Assembly (NCBI GenBank): GCA_022495005.1
Contig: JAGYXB010000667.1
Span: 1-64,000, forward strand
Origin: Rhyacophila brunnea
Taxonomy: Eukaryota > Arthropoda > Insecta > Trichoptera > Rhyacophilidae
Length of the DNA: 64,000 bases
Reading direction: 5' to 3'
Part shown: piece by piece, positions 58,109-64,000 of the stretch
Layout: each line of letters opens with the position of its first letter
Position numbering within the stretch: position 1 is the first letter of the stretch
Program-made: the position numbers and the translations under genes
The notes under the pieces: generated by a model
Told to the model about the DNA's origin: nothing
What the model saw: the letters and a program-made list of their open reading frames with translations, nothing else
The model's database searches: none

Positions 58109-58869
58109 TAACATATAAGTATTTGTATAACAATTTCCGGACGAAACAGGTCCTGATCGCTTTGAAATGATGTGGATTGATTACTATAATGAATGCATTG
58201 TTTTATTTTAATTAATACGTAATTCCACCATATAATATAGGTATAAAGGAATAAGGAATTGAATGAATTTAATACCACAGAATTAAATTGTAAAATAATC
58301 AATATTACGTAGAGATGGCAGATTGCCGATTTTATCAAGTTGTCAGCACTCAGCTTCATTCATGCTACTATTTAACAGGATCGTTTACCTGCCATCTCAA
58401 TCCAACAAATTATTTCGGAACATTAAATTAATTTCTTAACTAGTACCTATAATTCCTTTAACGGTATTCTAATATATGGTGGACTTGCATTGAAATGAAA
58501 TAGAATATAATATAATATCAAGTAAGTATAATAATCTTATCTATCCACATATTAATTTCATACCGATCAGGACAGTTGGCGTTCGCTTAGTTGGACGTTA
58601 TTAACCGAGACAAAAACACATTTTTAAACCTGTCTACAAAAAAAAAATATCAAAACCGGGAATACAAATCGGCTCACTCACTAAATATTAGAATTAGCTG
58701 CTGCCATTTACAGCTCAACTACCAACTAAATTAATTTTATAGTATAGTAAATTACATCAAATTAGGTTGAAAATATTTTAAAAAAAAAATCCATTGGTAC
58801 ATTTGATCCATTGAAGTCGTGTACACACCGGAGTTGACAGCACCGTGAAAACAGCAATTTGGTTTGATT
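58109..58869. other. AT-rich sequence, no gene seen
   Basis: Holds the inverted gacgaaacaggtcctgatc word at 58139-58157. No supported gene. Confidence 0.4.
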
Positions 58870-59085
58870 AGCCACAAGGCTGATTATATTCAGACCGTGG
58901 CATTTAATTACTAATTACGATGGTAGTGCTAGTTATTGATTATCTTCGAATACAATTTCATTTATATAATTACAATTTATTTCAATATGTGACAAACATC
59001 ATTTTCCATATTGTATTCGAAGTATGAGCAATAAACTAGTACTATCATGGAAATTTACAGTTTGGTGTCACTTCTTGACTATACC
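58870..59085. repeat. repeat family E, copy 2
   Basis: It begins agccacaaggctgattatat and matches 56851-57100. Internally gatggtagtgctagttattg, with tcgaatacaat, is inverted as attgtattcgaagtatgagc and actagtactatcat, so the unit can fold back. Confidence 0.6.
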
Positions 59086-59096
59086 TTGGACTAGAC

Positions 59097-59355
59097 CAGA
59101 GATGGGCATACATGAGGTCAACGAGAGCCACATTCTGGATTTTCATATATATAAAGAGCCACACCATATTCACGTTCAAATTCAAATTTAATTACATTTC
59201 TACAGAAATCTTAATTGCTATATAAAGTATAAAAATACGTATATAAGAAAACTCGCGAAAATACAAGTATAATGGAGAAAGAAGATACCTATATTTTTAT
59301 CAAGATATATTGGGAGCCGCTTTTAACCCAACAAATTCGCATTTGCCCACGTCTG
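59097..59355. mobile_element. 259-bp hAT MITE
   Basis: The ends cagagatgggca and tgcccacgtctg pair, and the exact 8-bp duplication gactagac lies at 59089-59096 and 59356-59363. The interior contains gagccac/ggagccgct words typical of hAT subterminal regions. Non-coding. Confidence 0.85.
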
Positions 59356-59363
59356 GACTAGAC

Positions 59364-60245
59364 CATTCAATCTCAGAACAAAACTATAAAAATTAAGCTG
59401 TTGTTAGCGCAAGTACCCATTCAAACAATTTATATTATAATTTTAGTCTCGTACCTTCGGTCGATAGTATTAATTTTTTTTTTTGAATATTTTATGAAGT
59501 TTTTTATTTTTTTTTCTCTTTATAATACTTATATCGCTTTGTGGAGCAATCCACCTCCTCTCAGATTCCCGAATACCCAATATTGTACACCTGAATATTT
59601 CGACGGTACATTGTCATTTGATTGACATCGTAGTCGAAGAGTGTCATCCGATAATGAACGAACGATTACACGGTGTAAGCGATATACAGTATTATTCACG
59701 ACATTATAATGATGGACGCCGACATTTCCTCGTCGAGAATTCGAGAAGACTGTAGTCTGTAGGCAGTCTAGTATTACGTGGCGTTAATATGATAATGAGA
59801 TGAAAGTATTATGATTCGGTAAACAAATTTGACGAACTACGCAAAGCTTGTAGGCACATAATCGCTTGGAAAATTTCGTTAAGAGCTTAATAAATCATTC
59901 TATAACGACTTTCCACTAGATATAGCATTCTTCTCTCGGACGTTTTTTATGCTTTCAACTTGAAACGTTATATTTCTATTATATTTTACAACATTTTAAA
60001 CATCAATATCATATTCGGCTGGCAAGCTAAAATATTGTAATCTGATGGAAAGTTAAAACGTTTTTAACGTAGTTAAATGCTTCGTTTTAATTTTACATCA
60101 TCCATTTACAAACAACACACCTCTCATAATTAAAATGAAATGGAATATAGCAAAGTTAAACAACATAATTTAATTACGATCAGGGCCGGTTTCGTGCACT
60201 TATAGTTGTATTTTTAACCGATAATGTTCCGAGTCTAATACTACT
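59364..60245. other. AT-rich sequence, no gene seen
   Basis: A 74-codon plus frame at 59401-59625 is hydrophobic and AT-rich and not credible. Confidence 0.45.
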
Positions 60246-60246
60246 C

Positions 60247-60490
60247 TACCATGTTCGATCCCTAGGCCTAGAGGATCATAATGAGCTTCCACAGAGTAGA
60301 GGTTGTATTAACAGATTTTGTTTTTGCGAGAAATGGATGTTAGCCACTTACTCAACCTACTAGATCCACGCTCGGACTACAAACACAAATTGAGAAAACA
60401 AACAAACAAACAACAGCCAGACTCAGGATTCGAGCCTGGGACCCGCGTCATTATAAGAAGACGCTTATGCCGCTCGGCCATCGTGGGCGT
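60247..60490 (-). mobile_element. tRNA-derived SINE, family A, near-complete minus-strand copy
   Basis: On the minus strand it starts acgcccacgatggccgagcg, cataagcg, has cccaggctcgaatcctgag (B box with one change), and runs through the body to the 3' end at about 60247. An (aac)n/(aaac) stretch at 60398-60412 is an internal A-rich link. It resembles 44678-44930. Confidence 0.85.
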
Positions 60491-60745
60491 ATTCTAGTTT
60501 GATTTTTTTAAATATAAAAATGTCACTTGCTCGATTATACTCTCCATATATTTATTATACCGATGTATACAGGTGTGATATTGTATTAATCTGACAACTT
60601 ACTACTGTCACCTACAATACTTTAGTTAGTTGTTCAATTTAGTTCTAATTTCAAAGTTAAATCTTCTATAAAATCTAACGTTTTATTCCCCGTGTTGCAA
60701 TACAACCTTTTTCTATTTTAGAAATATTTAAAAATAATTATTTAC
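60491..60745. other. no gene seen
   Basis: AT-rich DNA without a supported feature. Confidence 0.4.
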
Positions 60746-61883
60746 TTAAGGGGGGACATGCTCGGCGTAGGTCAAAATGGAGCTTTTATTGCATTTTCAC
60801 ACTATGATCCTGGACATTCCTTAAACGTTGTAGATAATCTATTCATATAATTTTGAAGCCTTATAATCCTTTATATTTATTTTAAACATTTGATGACTGC
60901 ATAAAGTATTTTTATTACGTAAAATAGTATTCTTTTAAACCTCTCGCTCTAATGTTTTAGAATATAGTCATATTTCGGTACATGAATGTGCAGCGGTGTT
61001 AAGATTTTTTACATTTATTAATTTTTAAACGCATTTATAAAACCATTAGTATAATTTATGACGAGATAATTTTAGTAAAATATTCACGATAAAAAATTAT
61101 ATTGATAATCTCTGTGATCCCAAATTTGACAAGAATTAGGCATTTTATTATTCAAAAAATCGGCAAGATTAACACATTTGAAGATAATTCTAAAGATACT
61201 AATTATAAGCCATGTTCAAACACGCGCGTCAATATCATTTTACTCCCTACTTCAATTATAGTTTGTCAATTTATGGCTACGGCCGTATGTTGTGGCTTAA
61301 CCACTGGGGAATTACAAAAGAAATGGCGTATTTCAAAAAAACACTACCTTATTCTGAGGTCAATAATTATTATAAAGCAATCATTATTCGTAAGATCTTT
61401 ATCACACTTGAATGGTCAAAGACATAGCTAATAATAAGTATCTTTAGAATCATCTTCAAATGTGTTAATCTTGTCGATTTTTTAAATAATAAAATGCCTA
61501 ATTCTTGTCAAATTTGGGATCACAGAGATTATCAATATAATTTTTTATCGTAAATATTTTACTAAAATTATCTCGTCATAAATTATACTAATGGTTTTAT
61601 AAATGCGATTAAAAATTAATAAATGTAAAAAATCTTAACACCACTGCACATTCATGTACTGAAATATGACTATATTCTAAAACATTAGAGCGAGAGGTTT
61701 AAAAGAATACTATTTTATGTAATAAAAATACTTTATGCAGTCATCAAATGTTTAAAATAAATATAGAGGATAATAAGGCTTCAAAATTATATAAATAGAT
61801 TATCTACAACGTTTAAGGAATGTCCAGGATCATGGTTTGAAAATACAATAAAAACTCAATTTTGACCCAATGTGGGCCGTTAA
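60746..61883. mobile_element. 1.1-kb foldback element with TTAA duplication
   Basis: The arms 60746-61215 and 61421-61883 are inverted copies about 465 bp long and roughly 90% or more alike by eye, with substitutions scattered evenly. TTAA lies at both outer ends (60746-60749, 61880-61883), the target of piggyBac and some Kolobok elements. The 205-bp centre (61216-61420) has two overlapping plus frames (61102-61431 and 61212-61427), neither recognised. The whole could form a very long hairpin RNA if transcribed. Confidence 0.82.
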
Positions 61884-63064
61884 TATATTTCAAATGAAAA
61901 ACTATAAATGTGCTAACTCGAATGCGGTATCAGCACAACAGTGAGGCAAGCCAAACTGACTGCTGGAAAATTATATATAGACATTCAGAAGTAATCCAAT
62001 TAGTTATTTGAAGATGTGTGTGTATGTGCGTGAAGAGCAATAACCATTCCCAAATACGCTGTATAGAATCCAAAGCAAGTACAAAAATAACGCAATTTCA
62101 ATAATTATTCATCAAGCTAGGTACGCAAAGTGAAAATAAGTCAGAACTTTGAACTAGAACTAGACGATGCCAAAATACATTAAAAAAAATAAACAATATT
62201 TATCACAAACGGCGGTTTACATCTATGGTCCATAGTCGGTGGCTTGCGGTTTATTTATATACTTTATATGTGGGGCATCCCCAGAAATAATCGATAAAGC
62301 ACTCTATGTAATAATATAACCCAGGTAATATTTTATTTTGCAATTTTATTGTATTTTTTATTCAAGTATATTTTTTCTAAATGTTAAATAGGTACATACT
62401 CTTATTAATATTAGGTACGTAAATACTTACCGAATATCGCAAAGCTATGACTCCGTGATACCGCACATAATATTATTTTATCTGTCGCCAGTAAAAATAA
62501 TTATTAGTTACGCAACCGGAAGATAACGTATAGCAAATAGTACGATTAGTACGTATACGTTTTCTTTAATAGAGCTCCTACAGGAATAAATCACCCCACG
62601 CCACCGGTTTATGTATGTATGCAAATTAATTTGACGTAACTCATGATTGCCGTAAATTGAATGTATTCGAAGGCAGTAAAGTGTATGCTAGTAACTAGCC
62701 CGGCGTGTATAGAGACTGTGCAGTAGACTGGCGACTAATTCGCGGTGCAATGTGTAGACAAGTGCAGAACTTTACTAGGCGATGTTATCCGAATTAGTTA
62801 AGTAAATGCACGTCCACCTTGCAACCACACCGAAAGTTACTCCGAGCGTGCCTAACAAGCCTTTGACCAAAACTTTATGAGCTAGGGATTTGATTAACAG
62901 CCATGATTTTTTTACATGAGTTGCCATAATATTTATGATGAACTGTAGATACCAGAGTGAAAATGTGAAATTCATTTTAGTAAGAACCTACTACGTAGCA
63001 TAGATTTACTGAAAACAAGGTAAAGCTTAATAGGTTGGTAGGTACCTCGTTTGCATTAGTCGGC
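61884..63064. other. AT-rich sequence, no gene seen
   Basis: No supported feature. A 66-codon minus frame at 62775-62975 has no recognised domain. Confidence 0.45.
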
Positions 63065-63165
63065 ATTGGTGAATCCATTCCCGAGCCAAAATCTTGAAAC
63101 CGGGATTTCGGGATTACAATTTGACGATCCCGGGATCCCGGGACTGCTACCGAGATTGGCATTTT
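63065..63165. repeat. degraded hAT-like end, GGGATCCCGG-rich
   Basis: cgggatttcgggatt and cgatcccgggatcccgggac have the palindromic texture of the subterminal part of the 57480 element. No ends or duplication were found. Confidence 0.4.
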
Positions 63166-63173
63166 TTTCAATA

Positions 63174-63390
63174 GTTAATATAACATTTCTATATATACAA
63201 ATAACGTTGATAAAATCGGTCAAAAATAAATTTAGTATAATTTATACTATTTAAGACATTTATTATTAATATTGTGTACGTTAATATAACATTTCTATAT
63301 ATACAAATAACGTTGATAAAATCGGTCAAAAATAAATTTAGTATAATTTATACTACTCGTATTTAAGACATTTATTATTAATATTGTGTA
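63174..63390 (+). repeat. tandem duplication of a 106-bp unit
   Basis: 63174-63279 is repeated at 63280-63390, both starting gttaatataacatttctata. The copies are identical except for a 5-bp insertion (ctcgt) in the second. The near-identity marks a recent event. The flanking DNA is unassigned to the end of the window. Confidence 0.92.
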
Positions 63391-64000
63391 CGTTCAATTT
63401 TGGAAATACATAGGTGTAATGGAGTAAATAATATTGTAATATGTATAAATAATAATGTGAAAGTAAAACAGTTTTATTTATTTATGAAAAGATAACAAAT
63501 ACAAATTAAATTAAATTTAAAAAAATGACAAATGCATTAAAAAACATGGTGGAATCACTTTGTTAAAAGTGCGAAGCATTGTTTTTTCCAATCTTTCTCA
63601 TTTTTATTAATTTATGTGAAAAAATAAAATGAATTGGCAACACTTCATTCAAACTCAGTTTATTTCTAATGTTTTTGTATGTTATTAAAAGAGTCGGGAT
63701 TATGTTTACTATGCTACTAGCTAATCAGCAGATTAGGAAGAGCTATGTGAATGACGGAATTTGTTTTGTACAATTGCATATTAATGTATTTTAGCGACCC
63801 GAGATTCAAACTTAAAATAAAATTCATCTTAACAGATTGTAAAAAAGATAAACATTATTCATAAGGAAAAGAATCCCCAAACATTGGCGAAGAGGGTCGA
63901 TCACGTCTTGCTTAAACGTACTGAGAAAGAAAATAATGTCACAAAAGAGCATGTAATTTACAAATCTGTCAAACTATCAGTGGATACTTAAATCAAAAAT
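63391..64000. other. AT-rich sequence, no gene seen
   Basis: No supported feature. Confidence 0.45.

Noticed and set aside
1..64000. CRISPR array, operon or bacterial insertion
   Set aside because: No regularly spaced direct repeats, no ribosome-binding organisation and only eukaryotic transposon classes were seen.

Overview
The window reads as a gene-poor, AT-rich stretch of an arthropod nuclear genome, most likely an insect. The signs are eukaryotic transposon classes only (hAT, mariner, piggyBac, Harbinger-like, non-LTR retrotransposons, tRNA-derived SINEs), frequent ATGGTAGGTACCTAC-like words, CCTAA/TTAGG-like words and no bacterial gene organisation. The order cannot be fixed from the sequence; Hemiptera or Lepidoptera are guesses. 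I found no intact host gene, no functional tRNA or rRNA gene and no CRISPR array. Nearly every open frame is either chance or the broken remains of a transposase or reverse transcriptase.

Layout. 1-5 kb: 3' part of a hAT element, a SINE, and a near-perfect hairpin MITE with a telomere-like loop. 5-10.4 kb: a LINE 3' end, GC-rich TIR elements, a 163-nt C-free tract, and a candidate LTR with a TATA/initiator pair and a primer-binding-like site. 11-17 kb: a hAT MITE with a SINE nested in it, a CpG-rich block, a foldback, a TIR element with TTAATTA duplications, and an RTE-like LINE tail. 18-19.3 kb: a dead mariner. 20-30 kb: several TIR elements with target-site duplications, including an internally deleted hAT with transposase remains. 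32.5 kb: a piggyBac C-terminal fragment. 34.3-36.2 kb: a LINE 3' end split by a second dead mariner. 38-44 kb: a hAT with a recognisable dimerisation domain, LINE tails, and hAT derivatives. 44-52 kb: mostly unassigned AT-rich DNA, a SINE and short hairpins. 52.3-54 kb: a ZMYM/TTF-type hAT relic with a younger hAT MITE inside. 56.7-64 kb: three further TIR elements, a SINE, a 1.1-kb foldback with TTAA ends, and a 106/111-bp tandem duplication.

The elements can be dated relative to one another by nesting. Two mariner copies carry the same inactivating frameshift, so they were probably spread by a transposase supplied elsewhere. At least seven TIR elements have exact 8-bp target duplications and an eighth has one mismatch, so hAT-type transposition has been the dominant recent process. 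The best candidates for something not previously catalogued are the 1138-bp TTAA foldback (60746-61883), the 199-bp hairpin element (3734-3932) and the 253/255-bp TIR pair with 4-bp duplications (20251, 29484). None is shown here to be a functional host system.
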